DNA of 64,000 nucleotides from Tricholoma matsutake (taxonomy: Eukaryota; Basidiomycota; Agaricomycetes; Agaricales; Tricholomataceae). The notes under the pieces were generated by a model. The model was not told where the DNA came from. It searched no databases and was given only the letters and a program-made list of their open reading frames with translations. Positions within the stretch are counted from its first letter, which is position 1. The number at the start of each line of letters is the position of its first letter. Positions 22,433 to 33,054 of the stretch are shown here, piece after piece. The position numbers and the translations under genes were made by a program. The stretch lies in assembly GCA_026075535.2 (NCBI GenBank), contig AP026547.1:310001-374000 (forward strand), written 5' to 3'.

Positions 22433-24858
22433 GTGGAGTTTCAATTTTTTTCCTTCATCGCTTGTTACACTACCATGGCGAGTTTTCCTCCAGACAAAGA
22501 CAACCCCATGGGGGATGATCAAAATGACAGACCTAGCCGGACGCATGAGATGGGCCCTAGTGGCCAGTCTCAAAGGGGGAAGGAGAAGCATAGAGAGCTT
22601 GAGCCCACTGGCTTGAGCAGCAGCAACACTCAACCCCATCGCTCACCAAGCCCTGGCAAGATCAAAGAAGCCATCAGCGCCTGCAGACATTCTGCTAGAG
22701 AAGAACAAAACCAGTGAGCTGGTGTGGGCACCAGCTCTTCCACCACCGGAAATTGGAGGATTGACAGTGAAGGCATCGTCCTTCACTGAGGCACTTGCGA
22801 CACTTGCAAGAGCTACGCTTTACGCATGTACACCCACATGTATGACCACGATGATGAATATTTCGATGCGAGAGATCGTCGAGATTCAGGTATTAACTCT
22901 GGTGCTCTCACCAGAGCCGAACATGTTTATAATGAATACAAAAAAGATATTGCTGCCCTCCAGGAGGCCATCCAGAACCTGGAAGATGAGAATGAGCACC
23001 TGCATGAGCAGCTCAATGGACGTTCATCCAAACGAGCTCATACTCATGAACCCTCTCCTCACCTCGAGAGGCCCCAGGGTAATTTGTATGCCAGTGCAGC
23101 CTCTTGGGCTGCACCACCTCCTGCTCCCCACCCCGTTGTCCCTGATGAGGACATCAATATGCATGAGGTCTACTCACCTCTTCCCAACCTTCCACCCCCG
23201 AGATATACATTCTTGGGCCCCGATGTTCCCAGGATGGCAAACTGGAGACCAGCTCCCAAGCTGTGTGGCCAAGTTCCTACGTCCATTCCTCAGAAGACTG
23301 AGGAATTTGATACCTGGTCCCAGATGGCCCACACTTCTGGGAACTACCCAATGTTGGAACAAATGTGCAAGTACATGCAGTTCATCAATGATACTCCTTC
23401 AGGGGCTCAAACGCCCCTGATGACCTATGCCCTTGCCCACTGGAGATTAACCAGTTGGCTCCCTGTTCAGATGCAGTCAGCGCAAGGATTACGCCGACTC
23501 AATGACCCTACTCGCCTGGAGCAACCCTCGCTCCAGGACTCTGCTGAAATGTGGACGCAGTTCATGCACCAACACCTGTACCAGTGGCAATCCCACCCTG
23601 GTATCCTGCTGGATGAACAGAGGGTCTCCCTCCCACACATCAGGGGACAACTCCTGCTTCATCAACAAATTCCTTCAGGGCTATCCCCTGAAGCTAAACT
23701 ACTTCTCTACCTTCATACTGCGGAGGTACTAGCCATGCTGGGACTGTACTGACAGAGTCAAGAGTGCGAACCCCTCCCACTGTCCCCTGTGTGCCGTCAG
23801 CAGCCCATGCCAATCAGCACCAATCCAACTTCCCTCGAGGACATCATACGACACCTCGCTACCATGGGAGTCTTGGACGAGGAAGTCCGAGAAGGTTCTC
23901 ACTATGCCATTGGCTGGCTTACAGCAACAGCTACTGCCAACTCCTCCCATTCAGAAGAGTCTTCTACCGCTGCTGATATTGTAAGACATCTGTGGCAACA
24001 TTCCAATACCCGTTCAGAGGATGCTCCTCTGATGTCTGAACCCCGGTGGTGGATTGCTGGGCCTAACGACGTGGCCCTTTGAGAGCCGTGAAGAAAAAGA
24101 AAAAGAGAATCCACTGCTCCCACCAGGGGCAGGGCTCCCTCTCATTCAGGGTGACCCCGCCCTGAATCAATGACTTCCACTGCCCGGTCCTCTGGATTCT
24201 CTGCTGGACTATCTGCATCTCTGCATGTGAGCACCTCTCGCATGGACAACCAACCTCCTGCCTGCACTGGGCCTTCTTACCTGTCCAGCTGGCATCCAAC
24301 TCCTCCAGAGGTATATTCCCTGGAGAACAATCCGACCTCAGGATGGTCTGGGTCCCCCCTTATCGTCAAGGCAACTCAAGGCCAGAAGAAGGCCTTGAAG
24401 AGAGCGAGGAGAGTCGCTGCTGGCATCCCTCCAAATGGGCACAAGAAGCCCTTAGCAAACTCACTCCACTCGTGTTTACCAAGCCACAAAAAATTAGAGA
24501 CCCTGACAACAATGGTGATTCCACTGACTCCATCACTTCATCCGACGATGAAATGTTCACCGTTGACAAGGACCCTTTCCCTCTTGATGAAGGGCAGACG
24601 ATGGACACCTCTGCTCTGGGGAACACCCCAGAGACCCCTATATCCCAATTGTCTTCGTTGGCATTGAACAACAAAACAACCCTACTTTCCTCCGCACCCG
24701 ATTATGAGTGCGAAGTACCCATACCTACCACCCCGGAGGAAGTTAGACATATGTTAGTTGACACCAACCTCCCCGAATCCTCGTCGACCCTCAACGAGTC
24801 CCACATATCATCGTTGAGTCTCGACGATACCCACATCCCTGACAACCCTACTAAATAA
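22433..24858 (+). pseudogene. Additional 3' reading frame block of gypsy B
   Basis: Between the end of pol and the 3' LTR lie three adjoining frames on the same strand: 22,433-22,717, 22,826-23,752 (ATG, 308 residues), then 23,764-24,082 and 24,343-24,858. The central protein has a predicted coiled coil (KDIAALQEAIQNLEDENEHL) and a Pro-rich stretch. It then has a mostly helical part (NYPMLEQMCKYMQFINDTPS, TYALAHWRLTSWLP). There is no signal peptide, transmembrane segment or zinc knuckle. It resembles accessory or gag-like proteins that accompany mushroom gypsy elements. It could also be the gag of a second element whose LTR is the one at 25,005. Confidence 0.5.
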
Positions 24859-25004
24859 GGTCATCACATTTTTTAATAAATGAATGAATTGATTCCTTTT
24901 GTCGTACCCCGATGATACCCACATACCAGATGATACTCTCTTCAAGATTGTCTATTTACTCAAAACATTATGCTTCCCTCCTGGATGAAGCCTAAGGGGG
25001 AGGG

Positions 25005-25201
25005 TGTGGTGACCCAGGGCTTGACCCCATGTTTGTATATATTACTTTTCTTTGCTATTGACCTGGCTGGCCCCTATAAAGGGACCAACCTTCTATTTAC
25101 ATAAACAATCTTTTACTACCACCTTGAGTACACACAATAATATATGTTATTCATGTTTAGCTCCTGTGTGATCTTAAGGGACCCCCCTCCGACTCACTAC
25201 A
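25005..25201 (+). repeat. 3' LTR of gypsy B
   Basis: The 197-bp LTR runs from TGTGGTGACCC to TCACTACA (inverted ends TGTGGTGA / TCACTACA) and is preceded by a polypurine tract AAGGGGGAGGG at about 24,994-25,004. It contains a TATA box in CCCCTATAAAGGG near 25,075. Copia gag sequence follows immediately. Confidence 0.78.
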
Positions 25202-25202
25202 G

Positions 25203-26679
25203 AGTGTGTCATATGAATTTTATATTCCTCCTGTAATAAACCAATAAAGGAATCTGAGGACATTCTCCTTTTGGGATCATTGGGATCATTGGCATTCCCA
25301 TTATAGGGTTCGACATAAGTCTGCCAAGATGAAGGTAAAGATGCTGAAATAATTGCTTTGAAGTGCATGTCAGTAGTGTTTAAAGGTCCGGTCCAATGGA
25401 CCGGAAAAAAAACTGCAACCTAACCGAACCCAACCGAATGCAACCGAACCATTGGTTGTAGTTGCTTGGTTTCAGGGGGCAGTTGGGTTGCCGGTTGCCT
25501 CTATTTCAGAATACTTGAAAACCGTTCGAAAACCAGTTGCAATCAGTTGCAACCAGTCTTCTTACAGTTCTACATATCCCATACTACTTAAGTAAATTTA
25601 TGTACTGTATTTGAAAAAATATAACTAATGTAGTCTACTTGTACTTATATTTATGGTATACAAAAGGGCAATGTGAACCCAGGGCAAAAAGAGCTTGTTT
25701 CACGAGTCCTTATATACCCCGTGGCTGCGCACAGACCATTTGGTCGTGCTTGTGCTCCCCAAAAAGAAAGTGGCACCACTTTCTAAACAACTCCCATGAC
25801 CATGAATGACCCACAATGCTGCATCATCCCTACCATCTACACCTCCTACCTCAAAATACTGCACTGGATTACTAGAAAGTGGGCCCAGACGACATTTCAG
25901 GTATGTTTTTTTCATTCTTAAATCATTCTTTTTGGCTAACTAATACTCTTCCTTTTCAGATTCTAACCTTTTGATGACGATGTTGGGCCCACCACCCCAT
26001 GCTCCCACGATGCAATGCCACCGCCAATGCCAGCCAATGCCAACAGCGACAACAACAACAACATGGATGTGTTGTCATCACTGTCAGAAACATGGAATTC
26101 CACATTGGGGAATTTATTGATGCGGTCACGATATGATTTAAGTGCATCAAGGTGCTCTAGGAGATCGTCTGCTTCTTGTATCTTGGTCTCATATAACAGG
26201 CACTGTAGATGATTTACTGTTTGATGTGCCTTATTCTCGTGAGTGACCGTAAGCACTGAATACATCGCTTCAGCTGATGTTTTCGATCCAACATGATTCA
26301 TTTGAGAGGAGGTGACATTATGCATGATTACTTGTTGCACCCAAGAGTCATTCTTGTCCCAGTTATTTGCATTAACAGGATCTTTGGTTTCATCTGGTCA
26401 TTTCACACTGCCAGTAGTATATCCAGTTATATCACAATTGATAAATACCCTTTTCATTCTCTCCTTCCATTCGTGCCAATTCTCGTCCGTTAAGTGATTG
26501 TGTTCAGCAATTTTGTTCACATTTGAATATTCTTTTGTCCAAATCAATTCAATTACTGGTTGAGCTACCGTCTGTTGCCATTGTCAAGAGGCATTAGAGG
26601 TGTAAACTCTGCTGGCTTGAATAGGGGTTGAGGGTGTGTCTTCCTCAGGCTCTTCCAGTTCAACGAGGTGATCTGACAT
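25203..26679 (-). pseudogene. Copia gag (family 2), interrupted
   Basis: From the ATG at 26,679 the frame reads MSDHLVELEEPEEDTPSTP, then NWHEWKERMKRVFINCDITG, the conserved N-terminal block of copia gag. After about one in-frame stop comes ENKAHQTVNHLQCLLYETKI and ALKSYRDRINKFPNVEFHVSD. There the gene is interrupted by the element at 25,376-26,081 and resumes with MHFKAIISASLPSSWQTYVE and FIGLLQEEYK. These are the helical blocks of the capsid domain that assembles particles. The end is lost at the gypsy B LTR. Confidence 0.8.
25376..26081. mobile_element. hAT-like non-autonomous insertion in copia gag
   Basis: The two halves of gag are separated by about 700 bp flanked by near-repeats TGTCAGTA (25,368-25,375) and TGTCAGAA (26,082-26,089), consistent with a 6-8-bp target duplication. 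The left end carries many GGTCCGGTCC, AACCGAA and GGTTGC units, the subterminal repeat style of hAT elements. The inner part contains the intron-like module at 25,901-25,959. No transposase is visible. The exact termini are uncertain by a few bases. Confidence 0.6.
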
Positions 26680-26723
26680 AGTGTGTCCAAGTCTAGAACA
26701 AGTTATTTAAATATGAAAAAGGC

Positions 26724-26737
26724 CAGGGCCCATAACC
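26724..26737 (-). other. Primer-binding site, copia family 2
   Basis: On the minus strand the sequence directly after the LTR is GGTTATGGGCCCTG. It is complementary to the anticodon-stem region of initiator methionine tRNA (CCCATAACC), not to the tRNA 3' end. This is the half-tRNA priming known for Drosophila copia and Ty5-like elements. The intact copia element at 38,166 has the same site. Confidence 0.7.
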
Positions 26738-27656
26738 TATTGGGATTATGGTGTGAAGGAGAAGTTCAAAGGGATTAAATGATGGGAGTTCAGGACAAGG
26801 TAGAACATCTTGTATTCTCCTATACAATGATGTACTGTCAAGAACCGTTCCTCGCCCGGTCAGAACCCGCATTCCATCTGACTCTTTCCCGCAGCACGTC
26901 TAACCCGACATTTGTCTACTCCTTCCGATTTTGTTCCCAGCCACCTTGCACTGCCCACACTGCTGTGCAGCAGGCCGCCTTGTACAGCATCCATGGCTGC
27001 CTTCCCAAGGCTGCCGTCTCTATTGCAAATTCAACTATGGATTCCTGTGCGGCTCCCGCTAGATAATTTATCTATGCAGTCGACACACTGCCGCAATCTT
27101 CATTCCTGTTCCGCATTATTCCGGACTACAGTATTTAAGCTTAGTTAGTTTTGCCTTGTATTCCTCAGTTCATATATTGACATAGACTCAACTTTAACTT
27201 GTCAATCTAAATCTCATTCTACTCCTACCTCTGTCCTCTAAGAGTCTGAACTCCATTTGACTCAACCTCTAGTCTCCCTCTAAAGTTATAACCTCACCTG
27301 AACTTAACCTAAGTCCCTCTGTACTCCTCCCCGCGTTTACCCGCACTTTCCCGCTCCTACCTCCAGATCTTCGACTTGAAATTAGGACACCAGACGAGGT
27401 GAAGGGCGCAGCTTCTTACAAGCTGAAGCCAAGTCCTTTCTGTTCCCCCTCCCGCAGAATCCGCATCAACCTGACAAACTCCCACTATTATCACCCACAG
27501 TGTCCGATCGGATTCCGACATGTCTTCTAGGATCAGTTCTTAACATGTACATATGTTGTGATGTATAAATACATTGTGTTCTATTTTTATATGTGATGCA
27601 CTAGTGTTGCACTTGTGATGCGCTAATGTATTGCGCTAGGATTGACTATCCCAACA
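26738..27656 (-). repeat. Copia family 2 LTR with nested solo LTR
   Basis: The LTR ends are perfect inverts apart from one base: TATTGGGAT on the left (TGTTGGGAT expected) and ATCCCAACA on the right. Taking out the nested 710-bp gypsy LTR and one TGTAC leaves about 204 bp. Confidence 0.7.
26836..27545 (+). repeat. Solo LTR, 710 bp, with TGTAC target duplication
   Basis: It starts TGTCAAGAAC and ends GTTCTTAACA, near-perfect inverted termini. TGTAC lies directly on both sides (26,831-26,835 and 27,546-27,550). A TATA-like GTATTTAAGC is at about 27,131. No internal domain is present, so it is a product of LTR-LTR recombination. It is not similar to the LTRs of gypsy A, B or C. Strand is arbitrary, taken from the TATA-like box. 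Confidence 0.85.
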
Positions 27657-27659
27657 CAC

Positions 27660-28022
27660 TTACAGACACATCTAAATAACCAGGAGCAACTCCTAGCCTC
27701 AACTTGTCCAATGTGTGGCCAACCACAGATCAGGAGAACTACATTTCAGAGTCACCCACCTTTGATTGCATTCCAATGAGGAGGTGAACCCCCCCTTCTC
27801 AACACTAGCCTGCAGATAACTTGCAATGGCAATGCAAAAGAGTATCTCCTTAGAGGTGTAGTCTACTATGTGAACCAACACTTTACTGCCCACTTCCTCA
27901 ACTCAAATGGTCACAGCTGGCACTATGATGGAATAGCCAGAAGTGGGGCCCTGATTCTACAAAGACCTAGCCAAAGCCAGCTGACCATGGCAATAGTGGC
28001 TGTTTATGCTCTACATGGGTGA
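27660..28022 (+). pseudogene. C-terminal fragment of a ubiquitin-hydrolase-like protein
   Basis: One frame reads STCPMCGQPQIRRTTFQSHP, a TGA near 27,778, then LLRGVVYYVNQHFTAHFLNS and NGHSWHYDGIARSG, ending in TGA at 28,020-28,022. The CPMC pair and the QHFTAHF / WHYDG blocks look like the His and Asp boxes at the end of ubiquitin carboxyl-terminal hydrolases. Related proteins are scattered among transposons in mushrooms. The catalytic Cys box is absent, so this is a broken piece. The family call is by pattern only. Confidence 0.45.
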
Positions 28023-28606
28023 AGCCCCCAGCCCCCTACAGAACTTGGAATTGCCATGCAATGCAATGGCCCTCTAGCACAAGTCCTCTAGCCATTTCAG
28101 CAAGGTCTGTTTGACTTGAGTGATTTCATGCAGTTGAGGTGGGGGTGCATCCACCAGCCATTCCAGTAGAGACTGTTTGACTTGAGTGACTTCTGTTTTG
28201 TGCACCTTCCCCTTCAGGTGCAGCAAAGTATGCAGTGTGGCCATTGCCTGACATGTGAGGTACAATGTTTAGATTGAGAGAACAAGAAATACATTGTGGT
28301 AGATCTGAGTAATAACACTAGAAGAGAGAGAGTTGCAGAGAGACCCTGAGACAGGGAAAGTCTCTGAAGCTCCTCTTCTCACTAGGAATAGGGGTAGTAA
28401 CACATGATGTGTGCATAAAGAAAACAAGTTCAGCCAGAATTCTCAATGCATGCAGTGCATGGTAGTGGGGCAAGTGTGGTGCAAGAGGTGAAAAGATGCA
28501 TGTGGTGCAAGAGCAGCAGGCATCAGCAGTGCCACAGGTAAACTACTCACCATTGGACTTGGATAAATGGGCTTTAAACTCGATATATCTTTCAGGTGGC
28601 CTGTAT
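28023..28606. other. No gene; short tandem duplication
   Basis: A stretch of about 40 bp is duplicated about 66 bp apart at 28,090-28,130 and 28,157-28,195 (shared CTGTTTGACTTGAGTGA). No gene is recognised. Confidence 0.5.
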
Positions 28607-28946
28607 TGAGTTATCACACAGTCTGATCAAGTCTGAAACAACAATATGACCATCAGGCTTGCCTTTTGGCTCAGTTGGTTTAGTGACCTCAATATGGTAG
28701 CAGCAACAGCTGTAGTTGAGAGTTCAAATTTCCTTGTGGCAAAAACTGGTGAAATGCTGGGTCACACAATCAGAACACAAAAAATAGTCCCATGGTCAGG
28801 AGTGATATCTGAAAAATAGATAGCCTGAAAATCCAGGGTTACTTCAACTTGAGGGGGAGTATTGAGTTATCACACAGTTGATCAAGTCTGAACCAACAAT
28901 ATGACCATCGGGCTTGCCTTTTGGCTCAGTTGGTTTAGTGACCTCA
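28607..28946 (+). mobile_element. 340-bp TRIM-like element with 85-bp terminal direct repeats
   Basis: Direct repeats at 28,607-28,691 and 28,863-28,946 begin TGAGTTATCACACAG and end GTGACCTCA. The first is followed by TGGTAGCAGCAAC, like a primer-binding site for initiator tRNA. The second is preceded by the purine run TTGAGGGGGAGTA. This is the plan of a terminal-repeat retrotransposon in miniature. The repeat also carries GGCTCAGTTGGTTTAGTGAC, an excellent tRNA A-box, and the first copy is followed by a B-box-like GAGTTCAAATTTCC, so a tRNA-derived SINE is an alternative. Confidence 0.55.
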
Positions 28947-29305
28947 ATAGCCCGAAACTAGGTTTTTCTAGTTTCAGTCCACCTGAAATATCTAGCTTCC
29001 TAGTTTCAGGGCACCTGAAAGATCTAATTTCAGCCAAGTGACTGAAACTATTGTTTTCAGCAAATTTTTTAGTTGGCCTTCAACCTGTCCGTCCCGATGT
29101 GAAGGTTCATTCGCTATCTCCGAGTCTATCTTAGGAAACTCAAAATCATTTGTTTCTCTCAGTGGAGGATCACCCCCATCCCAGTGGGCACAAATTTGTT
29201 CATTATTCAAATGTCCTTACTGGGCTATACGCCGGCATAGATGGGCTTGCTAACATGGTTTGTATTTGTTTATTTTGTTGCCGATCGTTGCACACTCAGC
29301 CTGAC

Positions 29306-29860
29306 TTCCACTAGAACAAGCAGATAGTCAGCAGCGTCGTCTCCATTCTGTGGCTCAAGAGATCTACGGGAAGTTTGACCAGCAGTTTACAGACGGCACA
29401 ATGTTGTCGTGGGCCATCTTGTCGGATGCGGACCAAAACCAAGTCAAGTGCTTAAACATGGCCAATCATTATTTTACTCCCAAGCGAGTGGCATGAGGCC
29501 AACCCAATGTTGCATTTCAGAAAGATGTTGATCCACACGGCGTGTTGGCTAACATGGTAGTCGGCGATGCAGTGCACTCCTACATACATACGGATGACAA
29601 TCAAGTCCAGTACTTCACATCATTCAAAGGGGTTGGAAGCGAAAGAAGGTAAGTGTAACACTGCATTTTACACAGTCTAACCTAACAGCAGATGGTGTTA
29701 ATGCAGATTTGAAAGTTGTGGCCCTCAAATGTTCCACGTAGGCGACATTGTCCAAGTGCAAGTCTCCTTCGTAACCATCCTGGTTTGGGGGAACAATTAC
29801 AAAATGTTGGCGGTGTTGCGCTCAATGGCGTTGTTGGATGGCTCTCTTAGTAAGGTATGC
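29306..29860 (+). pseudogene. Fragment of a repeated gene of unknown function, one intron
   Basis: The frame reads RRLHSVAQEIYGKFDQQFTD, LSDADQNQVKCLNMANHYFT, then a TGA near 29,494 (probably a former Arg) and DPHGVLANMVVGDAVHSYIH. An intron of 58 nt (29,649-29,706, GTAAGT, CTAAC, CAG) joins it to GPQMFHVGDIVQVQVSFVTI and YKMLAVLRSMALLDGS. The splice keeps the frame. Similar hypothetical proteins recur in mushrooms. No function is assigned and start and end are missing. Confidence 0.5.
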
Positions 29861-30089
29861 ATGTCCCTTGTCAATGTTAATGACAGAGGGGCACTAACTT
29901 TCAAAGGCTAAATACAGCATGCCTTCCACAAAACCATCAATGGACCAACCATGCACGTTGAAGCACCAGGTTGGATACACCAACGTTGAGGATGACAATG
30001 AGCAAAGTGAGCAAGCAAAGTGGTCAAAGCAGATGGTGGTAGACACAAATTGTTACAGCCAAGGCTAGGCCCAGATTGAAGGCCCATAC

Positions 30090-30699
30090 TCACCTCTTTA
30101 GTCTTGTATCTAAGAACATGTTTAGACCCATGTAAAAGCTTTCCACGAAAAAATCCTCTGGATGGCAAGGGAAATGTCCCATCGTTAACACTGCCCTGGA
30201 CCAGTATGAAAAGCACATCATAAGCGACCCAGTCATACATAAGGGGCCCTGCACCAAATGAAAGCCACAGATCTCCCCCTCCCACAGAACCATAGACAGT
30301 CAATACAAGCATCACATGCAACCGGCTCGTAACCTGTAACTGTTCCAAAACTGTAAGGCCCAATAACTCTGCTGGAACAACCCCCACATTCCATTTGGAA
30401 GACAATGCAAAGCTCGGTACGATGGACCAGTGGAGGACAGCTTTTGGCCAAAACACAATGAACGGTTAAGTGTTGGAAAGCCAATGAGGACATCCAAAAT
30501 CACGGATGCAAGCATTTGCTGGAATGTCCATGTCATAATTGGGTATGGGATAAAGGAGAGTGGTTACATTTGGGGAGGTCCAAATACCAAATGTATCATC
30601 ATGATATACTTCAGTATCAATGACACCTGGCAAAGAAGCACCGTGGATGATAGACATGGTGTTGACTGAGAAAATATTGTGCAGATTAGTGAGGAGCAC
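30090..30699 (-). pseudogene. Protein-like minus-strand fragment, unknown family
   Basis: Two frames on the minus strand join into one protein-like sequence. One is 30,699-30,466, with TEVYHDDTFGIWTSPNVTTL and NYDMDIPANACIRDFGCPHW. The other continues from about 30,456 with PKAVLHWSIVPSFALSSKWN and YDWVAYDVLFILVQGSVNDG. A stop and a shift lie between them. I recognise no catalytic motif. It is probably a captured or decayed gene piece. Confidence 0.35.
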
Positions 30700-30832
30700 A
30701 GTGTATATCCCAGAAAATAATATTTACTAATCAAGCCAAATTTAAAGAGTCATGCAATGCAAAATCAGGATTAATCAAGGTGATATCTTCATTGGCAGCC
30801 TTGCAAAGCTATTGTCAGTAGTTTTCCCATAA

Positions 30833-30885
30833 AAGTAAAAGCAAAAGCAAAAGCAAAAGCAAAAGCAAAAACAAAAAAAAGTGTT
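30833..30885. repeat. AAAAGC microsatellite
   Basis: About seven tandem hexamer units of the type AAAAGC run into an A-rich tail. Confidence 0.9.
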
Positions 30886-31902
30886 AAAAGAAAAAGTTTA
30901 TAACAGTCCTGACTAGACTGCCTATACATTGCGAGCCAGAAGAAGCTCTGAAGCTTCGCAACAACAGACTAGGATCCATCATTTGAATCACAGGCCAGAA
31001 GAAGCTCTGAAGCTCTGCAATATAGATCAAGATGTTGAGGTGTGTGTGTGGGGAGTATAAGGTAAATAAATAAGTGGATAGATAGATACCCCACTGTTTC
31101 ATTTGGCTAGTACAAAACCAGATGATGGTGGTAGATGGCTCTGCAGAAAGACCCTTCCTCCCCTCTTAAATATCCAGTGGATGACTTGCCAGGATTCAAG
31201 AAGCTAACTCCTTAGAATCAGAAAAGTAACTTGAAGCGATTCAAGAAGCTAACTCCTATGAATCCTGTTGGCTGGCCTGTTGAACGAAAGATTGGAGATG
31301 GAAGTGATGGACTAAGGAGAAGTCAGAACATGAAAAGAAACATGCATAGCTACACTTACTGGTGGTGGATGGCAGCCCATTGGATCAAGAATCGAGAATC
31401 AATGGAAAGAGTGTAGAAGGTCGTCCCACAAAATCATGTCATCACAGAAGTGTGCTGTCACTGGTTCACCTGTCACATTTCGACAGCTGGCACTTCCTGG
31501 TGACTCCTTCACATTGAAAAGAACAGCTAATCTGTAGGAATATGGTTGCAGTGGTCCCTCACCACCCATTCCATGGCAAAGCGGTACAGCAGTACTTTGT
31601 TGTTGAGAAACCTGGCTTGGATGTGCCATCTTGGGAGGTAATGTCAAGATTGTGATGTTGAAACAAGGAATAGTCAGAGGGAAATGTGAACACACTTTAG
31701 CAATTAGAACACGTCATGACAGTTTATGGAAGCAAGCAATGAGACAGTAAAAAGGAGGCCCTGAGACCAGTCCAATAGTATTGTTGCACGAGCAGAAAAG
31801 GGGTGAAAAGCAACAAGGGGTGAGCTAAAAATAGACTGGCTTGGCAAACACCACACAAAGAGATTGGACGAGACATTCAGCAAGCTCAGAATGACAAGAA
31901 TA
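30886..31902. other. No gene; short direct repeats
   Basis: No gene is supported. GCCAGAAGAAGCTCTGAAGC occurs twice (about 30,920 and 30,993), and GATTCAAGAAGCTAACTCC occurs twice (about 31,194 and 31,239). Confidence 0.5.
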
Positions 31903-32716
31903 CATTTCAGGCAACCACCCCTGACCCCCTACTTAGGGTAGATTGTCCCACCAAGAAAGACTACCCTAAGTAGGCCTAAGACCAGGGGATAGTTCCATGC
32001 TCCATGGTCCTCCCCATGCTTAGGCCTGGACATCCCATTGGGCTGCCCCAAAAGGCAGTTTGGTCTGCCCCACAGAACTATATTTGGACCAAGTATACCT
32101 CGGGGAGGTCCAACTGCTGTGGGCAGCCCCATGTTACATTTGGGCCAGTCCCAATAATGTGGGATTCCCCTGCCCTGTCACATCACAATGATCACATATA
32201 CTTGGGAGTCCCAGAGGTGATGTGACAATTAACTAATATAGCTTCATTTAAACAAGAGATCCAAGTCTTTATATGTTATATGTGTAACTTATGTTTGAAT
32301 AGCCAGATACTCTACTGTAACCTAGAGGTATGAGAAGCCAGGTGAAGATAGAAGGTGATACAATTGAATGAGGTATTTTACTTTTTGTGACATGTGACAA
32401 TTCTTTTTACAGAAAAAGTCAAAAGCTCTACAGCAGTTATTACAAAGAGACTCTGATACACACCTTTAATGTATATTATTTCTAGGATGTACCCCAGTGG
32501 TGTATCCCCTGCCTACTGAGGCCACAACTTTCCCCTTCTGGTGTATTGCTTGTACATGTTTATGATAGGCCAGTGTGTGACCATTTCACCTCACCGAACC
32601 TTCCCACAGTATGTCACATATTAGTTGACATGATCCTATCACGTCACGGCTACTGATCTGTAGTAAATCTGCTTATCTCCCTCACCCGTCAATAATATCG
32701 TTGACTTCAACCTTGT

Positions 32717-33022
32717 TGTTGGAGCAGACTATATACGCTGCACAGGGGAAGAGACAACACGTTCCTTACAACCTACCTGGGGTTTAGTTAGACTTACAGC
32801 TAGGGTTAGCAGAGGTAAGAACACTGTATTCCTACTACGGTACAGTTTCTCCTTATATACATAATATTAAGGATGTCACATGACTCGGGAATGTGTTTAC
32901 CGCATGTATGCACAGTAAGCGCAGTAACATGCGTATGCTGCATGTATCGCCTCATGTATACATGTGTATGCTGCATGTATTTGCCTCATGTATACAGCAT
33001 GTATTAGGGATTAATTTCAACA
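32717..33022 (-). repeat. 3' LTR of intact copia
   Basis: 306 bp from TGTTGGAGC to TTTCAACA (plus-strand orientation). It contains short repeated CATGTAT / TATGCTGCATG units near the right side. On the minus strand it is preceded by the polypurine tract GAGGGGGGG (33,023-33,031). Confidence 0.93.
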
Positions 33023-33054
33023 CCCCCCCTCAAACTGTACAGCGCTCTAAGCAG

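Larger units (their letters stand above)
19380..25201 (+). mobile_element. Ty3/gypsy retrotransposon, family B, 5' truncated
   Basis: Reverse transcriptase, RNase H, integrase and a chromodomain-like tail are followed by a further reading-frame block and a 3' LTR. The 5' part, with 5' LTR, gag and protease, is missing; the match begins inside reverse transcriptase next to the tRNA-headed repeat. Its sequence is quite different from families A and C. The LTR abuts a minus-strand copia gag, so it probably inserted there. Confidence 0.8.
25202..27656 (-). mobile_element. Ty1/copia remnant, family 2 (5' LTR, primer site, gag)
   Basis: Reading on the minus strand: 5' LTR 27,656-26,738, primer-binding site 26,737-26,724, gag from an ATG at 26,679. 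Gag is split by a hAT-like insertion and cut off at 25,202 by the gypsy B LTR, so protease, integrase, RT and the 3' LTR are gone. A gypsy solo LTR is nested in the 5' LTR. Confidence 0.82.
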
